Below, in pieces: positions 17,273 to 21,882 of a stretch of 21,955 nucleotides of DNA. Source of the DNA: Chara braunii. Taxonomy: Eukaryota; Streptophyta; Charophyceae; Charales; Characeae. Numbering within the stretch: position 1 is the first letter of the stretch; every line of letters starts with the position of its first letter. The DNA is taken from positions 6,502,489-6,524,443 of the forward strand of contig BFEA01000011.1 of assembly GCA_003427395.1 (NCBI GenBank), given 5' to 3'. The notes under the pieces were generated by a model. The model was not told the DNA's origin and did no database searches. It worked only from the letters and a program-made list of their open reading frames with translations. A program made the translations under genes and the position numbers.

Positions 17273-19938
17273 CCTTGTTGGATAGAAGGCGAATGTGTGA
17301 ATGAGAGAGAGAAGTGAGGTGTGCGAGAACTTGATCCAAATTACATGAATGAACAGCCTGTCTTTTCCTTCTATTCCAGTTTTTTTGTGTGGGCATCGCC
17401 CACACCTGCTGCATCCCGGGTGCTAAGGTAGTCAATCTTTCACAGTTGAAAATCACAGAAATTCTTATCTCCCCTGTTTGGTGTTCTGATTTTTTTCTAC
17501 AGCTTGCAACTGTATCTATCATCATTCTCTTCCAGAAATCATATTTCCCAATCCAAAATTTCATCTTTTCGTGAATTAGCTGTGCAAAAGCCTTACATTC
17601 CTCCCTTATGCTGTGTACTTGCTTTGATCCCAAACACTACGGTCTTTCCCCATACGCAAGGCACCCCAATGATGAATGATACAACTTCATACAAAGTTAC
17701 AAACTATTTTTCTAGCTCGATACAGTCATGATGATGGTGCAATGTCTGCGGGGTGAGACGGTACAGCTATTAGCCCTACTGTGTGTGGCCTGCAGAATCG
17801 AAATGACATTCCTAGACCCCAAATCGAAATTTTCATCTTTCTGTGGATCAGTTTTGCAAGGAGGAGTTCAGCCCTCTAGATCTCTCCGAAAGCCTCACAT
17901 TCATCCTCCATGCAAAACTAGTTCACGAAAAGATGAAAATTTTGGGCTGGGGTCTAGGAATGTCATTTCGATTCTGCAGGCCACACACAGTAGGGCTAAT
18001 AGCTTTACCGTCTTACCCTGCAGACTTATTTTGCTTCGGTCCCATGCAACTGTCTTTCCCCAAACACAAGGCACCCTGATGATGAATGCATACAAGCTCT
18101 TTTCCCAGTCCGATACAATCATGATGAGGTTCCATTGTCTTCAGGGGAAGACAGTAAAGCTCTTATGGCTAGCGTGTGTGGCCTGCAGTATCGAAATGAG
18201 ATTCCTGAACGCCACACGCAGCACACACATTAGTTTGGTTCAGATTCTTCAGAACATCTGTACTGAGCCTCCATAATATTTCTTTTCTCAGAACTACTCT
18301 TACCAATTAAACCACCAGAACATGCCCCAACGCAACATGACAACAATGATCTGCACAGTACGGCCAGAGTACATATTCACCGCAGCATGCTGAAAAGTAT
18401 GGAGGCTCGGGGAAACCGGAGAGCGCTAGCCAAAACAAAAGGGAAAACGCTGCGTCGGCCTTTCGGCAAAGCTTGACGCACAGGGGGATTGCGCCTCGTA
18501 CAAAAAAGGCTCGGATGTACTGGTGGCTTAAGGTTGCTACGTTCTGGAATGCATAAGTACAGACGTCTATCGTGAAAGGATTTAAGTTGCAGACATCCAG
18601 TCCCGGTCCCAAGGTCCTGACAAGACCTAAGTCTCAGGGCCATTCCGTAGGGTAGGCCGTAGGACCCTAAGGTCGAAGCGTCGTAGGTCTGTGGTTGTCG
18701 GTACCGAAGCATCGTAGGTCGGTAGGGGTCTGCCCGGTACCCGGCAAGAAACGTTCAAAGCGTCCAAGTCCAGTCCGACAGTCCCCAAGTCGAATTTTGC
18801 AGCATGTCCCAGGAAAGTCCGGAAGGTACCGGACCGACAAAATGTTTGCAGCAGACAGGCCAAAGACTGACCGGTACCGGTCTGAAGCAAGCCAAGCCAA
18901 GCGAAGGCAAGTCCTACATTCAGTTGCTACAGTGCAGCAACTCGTCACTTGTTCAGTTGCAAGATGCGGAAGCGCAGCTGCTGCTTGTGCGTTATGGCAA
19001 CTTGGGCACTGTGCGCCTGAGGGAGAAGGGGGCGCCTGAAAGATAGTCCATAGCTAGGCTAGTAGTAGTAGAACAGGAAGACGGCGGCCATAGACACCAA
19101 GGTGTAAGATACCTGAGTGGGTGTTTCCTGGGTAACGATCCATGGAAGGAAGAGAGAGACAGACGAGAGAGAGAGGGAGAGGGAGAGTGAAGAGGGAAGC
19201 CATAGCCGCTACTTGATTGAAGACACGCTGTCTGTGTGTGTGTGTGTGCGGAAGAGCCGCTGGTGACAAACATTCTGTATATTGGCAATAATGTTCGCGA
19301 CGACATCTTTGAGTGTGGATTGTATCTCAATTGGGCTTCTCACGTGTGTACTCTGATGTGGATGTTCGATAATGTATGCGAGTTGAGCTTGGCGAGTACT
19401 TGGTTGATTTCATTCCACACTTCTTTCCTGTCTTACATGACAGGACTGATACGAATAAAGCTGGAATAAATACAAATTCTAAAACTATGCGAACTGATGT
19501 TCGGAGCACTATGGAGTGGTTAAAAAAATTGCAAAACTTACACAACCCCACACACAATTCTGAAAGGCACACATAAACAAAAGAGGTCCGACAGTTTGCT
19601 ATAGCAGACCCCAAATGCAGCCCCCAGCTTCACCAACGTACCATTACTTAAGGGACCATCGAGAACATATAAGGTTTTCCCACCACACCATCAAACACCC
19701 AATGCATCCCCTAGCCAAGTAACTTACCGTTACAGTACTCGAGGACAGTGCAGAATGTGTTGTTGTCAATCTCGAAGATATCAAGGAGCTTGACGATGTG
19801 TGGATGATCTAGGTTCTTGTGAATGTTGTACTCGCGAATGGCATGCCTGACATAGCTTTGTTTCTTTTCTTCACTCCATTGCAGGTTCAGTTGATGCAGT
19901 TTGCATGCAACATATCTGTACTCCACCAGGTCAAATGC
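831..19938 (-). CDS. TLK: TOUSLED-like protein kinase gene, five exons, 5' end missing
   Basis: Gene-level entry; the coding bases are the join of 19938-19728, 15872-15608, 14566-14512, 11690-11529 and 932-831 on the minus strand (795 nt, 264 residues plus stop). Numbered from the first visible residue, the kinase core shows the VACK lysine (K13), a helix-C glutamate in HAIREY (E36), a catalytic loop HYDLKPGN (D114), DFGLSK (D132), the activation-segment signature [15 protein letters not shown] (E164) and VDVWSAG (D179). HYD in place of HRD and the GAGTYWYLPPECF block are typical of TLKs. TLKs are nuclear Ser/Thr kinases; animal TLKs phosphorylate the histone chaperone ASF1 and act in chromatin replication, and plant TSL is needed for organ development. 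The glycine-rich loop and the N-terminal coiled-coil region of the family are absent, presumably upstream. Introns are 3855, 1041, 2821 and 10596 bp. Residues 168-170 (DVR) differ from the usual ELS/ELN here. No polyadenylation signal was recognised. Confidence 0.93.
1255..1388 (+). repeat. GA microsatellite plus 78-bp repeated flank, copy 1
   Basis: (AG)n at 1255-1310 is followed by caccatgagcaaagtattcc and gggagaaatcagtgacaaca, ending at an adapter junction (1392). The same flank follows the GA tract at 2745-2781. Long apparent reading frames of poly-Ser-Leu or poly-Arg-Glu through this tract are microsatellite artefacts. Confidence 0.85.
1392..1418. other. Damaged Tn5 mosaic-end mate-pair junction (artefact)
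   Basis: CTGTCTCTTATACACATCT at 1392-1410 is the complete 19-base Tn5 mosaic end used in Nextera libraries. It is followed by AGATGTGT, the start of the inverted partner, which then breaks and restarts as ctagatgtgtgcagg. Translations across it give the familiar contaminant peptides MCIRDS, MYKRQ and LSLIHI. This is library DNA rather than genome, and sequence to left and right may not be adjacent in the chromosome. Confidence 0.95.
1429..1612 (+). repeat. GGCA/GTCA tetranucleotide compound repeat
   Basis: Runs of (ggca)n alternate with gtgactgtcagtcagtcag blocks in at least five higher-order cycles. The tract directly follows the damaged adapter junction, so its left border is not trustworthy. 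Confidence 0.93.
2157..2180 (+). repeat. T24 homopolymer
   Basis: 24 T in a row, ending an A-rich stretch when read from the other strand. It could be the poly(A) end of a retroposed sequence on the minus strand, but no element was recognised next to it. A comparable A21 lies at 14473-14493 beside TLK exon c. Confidence 0.8.
2479..2743 (+). repeat. Tandem duplication of about 144 bp
   Basis: Two units start at 2481 and 2625, each with cacattccaggtcccagtca, ttaagaggacctgtgagatg and ccaacacccctcccccccc. The second unit runs into a single ambiguous base (n at 2744), directly followed by a GA microsatellite. The n suggests a forced join or collapse here. Confidence 0.9.
2745..2861 (+). repeat. 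GA microsatellite plus 78-bp repeated flank, copy 2
   Basis: (AG)n at 2745-2781 is followed by a copy of 1311-1388 with a handful of substitutions (caccatgagcgaagtattcc). After the shared segment the sequence continues as ggcctggggggacgag, the natural continuation that is cut off by adapter in copy 1. Confidence 0.85.
3083..3228. repeat. Inverted repeat, arms about 44 bp
   Basis: The left arm, 3083-3126, contains cgtcttcacccgaatagaac. The right arm, 3183-3228, contains gttttatttgggtgaagacg. They are complementary at most positions, with a spacer of about 56 bases. A hairpin or pair of inverted insertions; no coding content was recognised. Confidence 0.75.
3340..3500 (+). pseudogene. LINE endonuclease fragment, frameshifted
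   Basis: The plus strand reads [17 protein letters not shown] from 3363. After a one-base shift at about 3419 it continues [20 protein letters not shown] and SQETHC to about 3498. The SWNV-KG motif and the D-I-I-L-Q-E-T motif are the first two conserved blocks of the APE-type endonuclease of non-LTR retrotransposons, and their spacing is right. Nothing downstream matches the rest of the domain or a reverse transcriptase, so this is a short dead fragment. It lies antisense within the long TLK intron. Confidence 0.7.
3501..6206. other. Intron sequence without recognisable genes
   Basis: Part of the 10.6 kb TLK intron. It contains the C16-(AC)n tract at 3804-3839, the AC tract at 4075-4129, an A/T-rich patch with ataaaattataaatagtata at 4843-4862, GC-rich stretches at 4935-5000 and 5140-5250, and another A/T-rich patch at 6030-6150. 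A 208-codon open frame at 4479-5105 crosses an A14 run and a low-complexity Lys/Arg stretch, shows no recognisable domain and is not called as a gene. Confidence 0.6.
4075..4129 (+). repeat. (AC)n microsatellite
   Basis: About 27 CA dinucleotides without interruption, in the long TLK intron. Smaller AC/GT tracts lie at 1-20, 3819-3839 (after a run of 16 C), 9479-9500 and 19231-19247. Confidence 0.97.
6207..7028 (-). pseudogene. Ty3/gypsy pol remnant, RT thumb/connection and RNase H
   Basis: This continues the pol fragment at 8147-8896 after the inserted LTR. The first frame (7028-6620) shows [37 protein letters not shown] and [15 protein letters not shown], ending in IITTDA at the start of RNase H. 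A short deletion then shifts the frame to [54 protein letters not shown] and [20 protein letters not shown] replaces the usual catalytic S-D-H, and the A-Y-A-S/R block before LPSEK is missing. The homology fades near [11 protein letters not shown] and a stop at 6207. Integrase is absent. It is non-functional. Confidence 0.9.
7029..8146. mobile_element. Solo LTR B, inserted in gypsy pol
   Basis: A 1118-bp unit starts tgttgcatac and ends gtatgccaca: TG...CA termini with a 10-bp imperfect inverted repeat. It splits the pol reading frame between EKHHQH and LRLVLDKL, neighbouring residues in gypsy reverse transcriptases. The flanks cagat (7024-7028) and cacat (8145-8149) resemble a mutated 5-bp target duplication with a slightly altered right tip. 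The left and right thirds match LTR A; the middle 680 bp (about 7055-7733, with CT tracts at 7387-7407 and 7486-7502) is absent from LTR A. A TATA-like ttatata lies at 7814-7820. The right part holds repeated ggctgaaa and gggcctgtaggccc modules. It carries no coding sequence. LTR orientation is not decided. Confidence 0.78.
8147..8896 (-). pseudogene. Ty3/gypsy pol remnant, linker and reverse transcriptase N-terminal half
   Basis: The minus strand from 8740 reads a pre-RT linker ([22 protein letters not shown]), a stop at 8536-8534, then [57 protein letters not shown] and [20 protein letters not shown]. These are fingers and palm of a Ty3/gypsy reverse transcriptase with the YLDD catalytic box. 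Breaks: the stop at 8534; an in-frame deletion just before YRGLN that removes the first RT block; and a small deletion with frameshift after MPFGL near 8262. Upstream of 8740 the frame changes, but [18 protein letters not shown] is readable near 8790. The fragment ends at the inserted LTR (8146), and its continuation is at 7028-6207. It lies inside the long TLK intron. Confidence 0.88.
8897..9356. mobile_element. Solo LTR A with perfect 5-bp target duplication
   Basis: A 460-bp unit has termini tgttgcatac and gtatgccaca, identical to those of LTR B. It is flanked by atgaa at 8892-8896 and atgaa at 9357-9361. The same flanking DNA without the insertion is present at 19365-19385 on the other strand (repeat family X copy 2), which confirms the borders. 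Relative to LTR B it lacks about 680 bp of the interior. The right half contains palindromic gggcctgcaggccc (9227-9240) and several ggctgaaaa modules. It has no coding capacity. Bases 8999-9071 reappear exactly after the adapter junction at the window's right end. Confidence 0.88.
9597..9676 (+). repeat. (CT)n microsatellite in family X copy 1
   Basis: About 40 CT dinucleotides. The corresponding place in family X copy 2 (19148-19190) has only a short, interrupted GA tract, so this microsatellite expanded in copy 1. Confidence 0.95.
9834..10098. repeat. Large imperfect palindrome with (gccaa)n stem
   Basis: The left arm (about 9834-9945) runs from the agcagcagcagc run through cttccgcatct, aacaagtgatgagcc, ctgcactgtagcagctaaat and ataggtcttggctt. 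The right arm (about 9950-10098) is its reverse complement, including gacctatatttagctgctac and gatgcggaagcgctgctg. The inner right arm is about 14 copies of gccaa (9951-10020); the apex is near ctcgtgcttcag. Copy 2 of family X has only one arm, so this is an inverted duplication inside copy 1. DNA of this kind can extrude a cruciform, and its RNA would fold into a hairpin. Confidence 0.9.
10426..10719. other. Intron sequence, nothing recognised
   Basis: Lies between the end of repeat family X copy 1 and the exon-d tandem units. No repeat, domain or RNA was recognised. Confidence 0.5.
10720..11573 (-). repeat. Three tandem units spanning the end of exon d
   Basis: There are three units of roughly 265-300 bp at about 10720-11023, 11024-11294 and 11295-11573. 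Each contains the plus-strand landmarks cacctctatcttttgcacc, cacaatagccct, cgagccctgagaga and gcatctga-tgctcacc. Each ends in the last 31 to 45 bases of TLK exon d. Splice donors (GTGAGC on the minus strand) fall at 10992, 11262 and 11528, 270 and 266 bases apart. Only the unit nearest the exon adjoins the complete exon. The unit at 11024-11294 still encodes [13 protein letters not shown]; the unit at 10720-11023 encodes [10 protein letters not shown]. Unit 1 has a T-rich insertion near 10845-10870. Confidence 0.9.
11529..11690 (-). CDS. TLK: TLK exon d: kinase C-lobe
   Basis: The exon has 54 codons in phase 0 on both sides, from [20 protein letters not shown] to PSVSNDAK. It includes the helix-F aspartate (VDVW) and the TLK-typical [16 protein letters not shown]. 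The acceptor is GGTTTTCAG before GTT GAT; the donor is GCC AAG followed by GTGAGC. The last 37 or so bases of this exon and about 230 bases of the following intron are repeated twice more just downstream (10720-11294), so the true donor is the first of three near-identical donors met by the transcript. Confidence 0.95.
11691..12007. other. Intron sequence next to exon d
   Basis: Starts with the acceptor side of exon d. It holds a truncated copy (11921-11996) of the intron segment that flanks the exon-c duplicate (compare 12056-12155: gcagaatttgagcctct and agatttac-gc). No further feature was seen. Confidence 0.6.
12008..12056 (-). pseudogene. Decayed duplicate of TLK exon c
   Basis: Thirty-nine bases align without gaps to the end of exon c (14512-14550), and all five differences are transitions. 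They translate as [13 protein letters not shown] against [13 protein letters not shown]. Upstream is a usable CAG acceptor, TTCTGCAG, and the stretch between it and the homologous block is ten bases, so the unit (49 nt) has the same phases as exon c (55 nt). The PPE codons are lost. The donor has become AAA followed by GCGAGG, i.e. GC instead of GT. Flanking intron sequence is also duplicated: the string gcagaatttgagcctct recurs at 11923 and 12058. Most likely a dead copy; an alternative exon is possible but weakly supported. Confidence 0.8.
12340..12850 (+). repeat. Dispersed/tandem repeat of about 135 bp, cluster 1
   Basis: Successive degenerate units contain caccaaatgtgcaaaatgag, gaatcttc, tagaacacgg, acactgccatat, tttgtctttcgggtgtgtgg and gcgaggcccacatccttgcg. 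The units begin near 12346, 12480 and 12612, with a partial one at 12765-12850. A T-rich/A-rich patch (12720-12760) interrupts the last. It lies in the TLK intron between exons c and d. No coding potential; family unknown. Confidence 0.8.
13072..13137 (+). repeat. Short tandem duplication (about 33 bp x 2)
   Basis: tcctgaaaggtcaaggtc-tagctgctacag-like units occur twice in succession (ttctgaaaggtcaaggtcgt, then tcctgaaaggtcaaggtcat). The surrounding 12930-13160 is rich in ggtc and cgtag words with nothing coding. Confidence 0.8.
13395..13535 (+). repeat. Fragment of repeat family X, copy 3
   Basis: A short degenerate relative of 18960-19095: both contain agatgcggaagcg-like sequence (atgcggaagcgctgcctgag at 13409), then a cttgtgcg stretch, a gtgcgc motif, tagtagtag and ggcggccatag in the same order and spacing class. 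The match is partial and ends near a GT-rich run at 13540-13562. It lies in the intron between exons c and d. Confidence 0.5.
13805..14090 (+). repeat. Dispersed/tandem repeat of about 135 bp, cluster 2
   Basis: Two more units of the repeat seen at 12340-12850, with atacaccgccatattttt, gagcgaggcgcacatccttg, atcaaatgtgcaaaatgaga and cactagaacatagg, then a second partial unit with ccaccatattttttgtcttt and tcctcatccttgcgcaggaa. A T run at 13987-13999 separates the two. Confidence 0.8.
14512..14566 (-). CDS. TLK: TLK exon c: 55-nt micro-exon with PPE motif
   Basis: The exon is found by phase and homology and is too short to show as an open reading frame. One base (G) completes the tryptophan codon left open by exon b, and 18 codons follow: [18 protein letters not shown]. 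This is the block between the activation segment and VDVWS in every TLK, and it contains the glutamate of the APE-type motif. The acceptor is ATCTTGCAG before G TAC; the donor is TCG AAG followed by GTGCGG, a weak but legal GT site, leaving phase 0. A decayed copy of the same exon lies at 12008-12056. A 21-base A run ends 18 bases downstream of the exon in gene direction. Confidence 0.92.
14567..15607. other. TLK intron between exons b and c
   Basis: 1041 bp. Apart from loosely repeated ccttctc-tc-atggaa-type words at 15095-15275 (units of about 65 bases, degenerate) nothing was recognised. Borders are set by the GTAAGA donor (15607) and the TTGCAG acceptor (14567). Confidence 0.6.
15608..15872 (-). 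CDS. TLK: TLK exon b: catalytic loop and DFG
   Basis: The exon is 265 nt: two bases completing a glycine codon, 87 full codons, and two bases (TG) of a tryptophan codon. It encodes [19 protein letters not shown], then the catalytic loop HYDLKPGN, the metal-binding DFG and the activation segment up to GAGTY. The acceptor is GGGCTGCAG followed by GAAAGG, and phase 1 matches exon a exactly. The donor is TACTG followed by GTAAGA, leaving phase 2. Reading straight through the donor gives an in-frame TAA within four bases, so splicing is required. Confidence 0.94.
15873..16676. other. Intron sequence downstream of exon a, nothing coding
   Basis: Contains an A-rich then T-rich block (16001-16065) following gcccggccgggcc, and otherwise unremarkable sequence. 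No repeat or gene was recognised. Confidence 0.5.
16677..17268 (+). repeat. 590-bp polypurine tract with G68 run
   Basis: The plus strand is almost pure purine plus scattered C: GAAGAAGA-like sequence, then ggcaggga and gggagggaggca repeats, an uninterrupted run of 68 G (16988-17055), more ggcaggga and gggcggat units, and a GA microsatellite (17187-17268). Apparent proline-, serine- and leucine-rich reading frames on the minus strand are artefacts of composition. The sequence can form G-quadruplexes or triplex DNA. Homopolymer length is unreliable in short-read data. Confidence 0.95.
17552..18215. repeat. Fold-back and direct-repeat cluster
   Basis: Inverted arms of 119 bp at 17746-17864 and 17905-18023 are about 89% identical and separated by a 40-base loop. 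Shared sequence includes cagctattagccctactgtg in the left arm and its complement in the right. The same module is also repeated directly: 17621-17813 matches 18032-18215 (landmarks ggtctttcccca/ctgtctttcccca, aaggcacccc/aaggcaccct, cgatacagtcatgatga/cgatacaatcatgatga). A further piece at 17552-17600 matches the outer arm. No open frame of interest is present. It could be a nested non-autonomous fold-back element; no target duplication was identified. Confidence 0.85.
18216..18564. other. Intron sequence between the fold-back cluster and family X copy 2
   Basis: No domain, repeat or RNA gene was recognised in either strand. Confidence 0.5.
18565..19412 (+). mobile_element. Unclassified repeat family X, copy 2 (without LTR and palindrome)
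   Basis: This is the counterpart of 9357-10425, in inverted orientation. It contains the paired catcgtaggtcggta motifs (18660-18730), gaccggtaccggtc (18871-18884), a short gccaag run, the segment ttgctacagtgcag...agatgcggaagcg (18923-18973), gacggcggccatag (19081-19094), a GA-rich tract (19148-19190), a GT tract (19231-19247) and a final stretch to about 19412. At 19365-19385 it shows the pre-insertion state of the LTR A site, and near 18890-18900 the pre-inversion state of the copy-1 palindrome. It lies in the TLK intron between exons a and b. No intact coding sequence is seen. Confidence 0.78.
19728..19938 (-). CDS. TLK: TLK exon a: kinase N-lobe
   Basis: The exon encodes residues 1-70 plus the first base of codon 71, from [14 protein letters not shown] to TVLEYCN. 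It carries the ATP-anchoring lysine (K13), the TLK-specific stretch [11 protein letters not shown], helix C and the hinge VLEYC. The acceptor is TTGCTTCAG before GCA TTT; the donor is AAC G followed by GTAAGT, leaving phase 1. The expected preceding residues ending in lysine, with the glycine loop, were searched for by eye on the minus strand of 19939-21844 and not found. An ATG at 19947 lies upstream of the acceptor and is not the start. This is the most upstream exon visible. Confidence 0.93.
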
Positions 19939-20172
19939 CTGAAGCAACCACCACCAAGGACCACAGAAGTGTGTTCAGAGCTGGGATCATAAACGTAAGG
20001 CAATGGTTACATCATCAGGCCCACTCCCCACCTGGTCAGCAGCAACCTCCTTGCTGACATCCCATCCGGCCACTCCCCGGACAGCATTGATGTCGGCTGG
20101 AAACCACCCGAGAGAAGTAGCTTGCCAACGTCTACAGTGCCAGCTCATGACAGCAGGAATCTACTTGTGTGA

Positions 20173-20177
20173 GCATC

Positions 20178-20208
<31 letters not shown>

Positions 20209-20363
20209 CTGGAACTCTCACTGCCCTTTCACACTACGCCCTCCTGATAATCACAGAAGCAATCTACTAGGGTGATTGTCATCATCATCATCATCATCAC
20301 TGCAACTCTCACTGCCCTTTTGCCCTACACCCTCCTGATAATCACAGCAGGAATCTGCTATTG

Positions 20364-20399
<36 letters not shown>

Positions 20400-20545
20400 C
20401 TGCAACTCTCACTGCCCTTTAACACTACACCCTCCTGATAATCACAGCAGGATTCTGCTGGGTTGATTGTCATCATCATCACTGGAACCCCCTCTGCCCT
20501 TCTTGCAATACACCCTCCTGATAATCACAGCCAGACAGTGGCAAG
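20173..20545 (+). repeat. TCA-tract minisatellite, four units
   Basis: Four units of about 85-110 bp each consist of a (tca)n tract (20179-20208, 20277-20298, 20364-20398, 20468-20480) followed by actg-aactctcactgccctt, a short variable piece and cctcctgataatcacag with a caggaatctgctgggttgatt linker. Unit length varies mainly through the trinucleotide tract. It is intronic, upstream of TLK exon a. Confidence 0.9.
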
Positions 20546-21746
20546 TCACTGGCAAGCCCGTCCAGAACAGTCATGGTGGTCCCTAACTACATCTCAGTTC
20601 TTCTCGATGGCTAAACACAGTGATCTGCCTCATGTAGCTCACTTCTTTCTTACATTCCACATTCAGCTCGTGGTTTCCAAGCAGTGCATCTTATACTACA
20701 CCAGGGCTACAAACAACATGGTTACAAGCGAATGATCTTCCAAATGGACCATTGCTTCTTTCTTCTATTCCATTCCAAATTCCACTGGCATAGTTTTGTA
20801 ATCTGGCTGTCACTCTGGAAGACAGCATCAGTTCATGAGAACCAAAATGAAGTACGACACTATTAATGGCGTTCCAAGTCAACTGTTTGGTGAAATCCGT
20901 TTGACCTGAGGTGCATGTCATAGCAATAATGATACAGCAAGACGGTGAGAAGAAGATGAGCAAGAGGAAGACAATAAATCAAGAATATGACAAATAACTA
21001 CAACTGGCATGGGTGTGGGCAGAGGCCAAAACTGATATAGCAATAGGCGGGGTAGTGCTGCTGACCGTCAGCTGCACCCGACCTGGCTGCGGCAGCTGGT
21101 AGGCCAATGGAACAACCCATGGGCACATACTGGTCGGCAGGTTGTCAGCCTGCCCCATTTTGTTTTTTCGCTTTTTTTTTTTTACAATAAGCGAATTTCG
21201 TATTGACAAGCAAATGTCCTGCCGCTGCTACGCTCGTAGCGGCACACGTGCTCCTCCCCCTCCACCCCCGTTACTCCGCCGCCGCCTCCTCATCTTCCCC
21301 GTTCTCTGCCACCTCCTCTCAATACTGCTCCCCCATCCCCCCCATCCTTGGCCACCACCTGCTCTCTGTTGCGTTCTTCTCCTACTCCTCCACCATGTCC
21401 TTCTCCTCCTTCCACTCGTCCAATGTCCTCCTCCTACACCTCCTTTGGGTATGGACTGTCGCATCGGATGGTACAGCGAAGACAGATGTCACACGCTACG
21501 TGGCTCCTACATGCTAGAAACGTAGAGGCACGCCGACCGCAATTGTATAGGCATTGCTGTTCCAGCCCGTATACAATTAGGGCATGCCATGTCAGGGTGT
21601 TGTACATGAATACAACATTGATTCTCATATGGAAACAAAGATTTGCATGGGTTATACCTTCACAATCCCCACGCCACAAAGCATGCCAATCACATGCTAC
21701 CCCAATCTCAAGCAGGCCATCACAGTGTAGTATTAAACCACCAGTA
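20546..21746. other. Sequence upstream of TLK exon a, no exon found
   Basis: Presumed intron, or 5' part of the TLK gene. A T run (21170-21183) and a pyrimidine-rich stretch (21248-21420) are present, with a small hairpin gccgctgctacg/cgtagcggc at 21221-21243. The glycine-loop exon expected upstream of exon a was not found here. Confidence 0.5.
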
Positions 21747-21840
21747 ACTACCGGTTGTCAAGGCCCGTGGCTCAGGCTACCGGTAGCCCGGTCATTGCCG
21801 AGCCTCGGACTTTATTGCCGAGCCTCGGACAACCGGTAGT
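21747..21840. repeat. 94-bp unit with 13-bp terminal inverted repeats
   Basis: actaccggttgtc at 21747-21759 is perfectly complementary to gacaaccggtagt at 21828-21840. Between them are ggctaccggtagcc and a direct repeat attgccgagcctcggac (21794-21810 and 21814-21830). It resembles a very small inverted-repeat element or structured hairpin. It ends four bases before the adapter junction, so flanking target duplications cannot be judged. Confidence 0.7.
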
Positions 21841-21844
21841 ACAC

Positions 21845-21882
21845 CTGTCTCTTATACACATCTAGATGTGTATAAGAGACAG
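21845..21882. other. Complete mate-pair junction adapter (artefact)
   Basis: Two perfect 19-base Tn5 mosaic ends stand head to head: CTGTCTCTTATACACATCT at 21845-21863 and its reverse complement at 21864-21882. This is the circularisation junction of a Nextera mate-pair library, left untrimmed. Genomic sequence ends at 21844. Confidence 0.98.

Noticed and set aside
16638-17633. 331-codon minus-strand frame rich in Pro, Ser and Leu
   Set aside because: It is the translation of the polypurine/G68/GA tract; composition explains the openness and there is no domain.
20179-20480. Regularly spaced repeats suggesting a CRISPR array
   Set aside because: The spacing comes from a minisatellite with homologous bodies; there are no unique spacers and the DNA is eukaryotic.
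19939-21844. Search for the upstream TLK exon with the glycine-rich loop
   Set aside because: No minus-strand stretch resembling the family's G-x-G-x-F-S-E-V segment next to a donor was found; it is probably outside the window.
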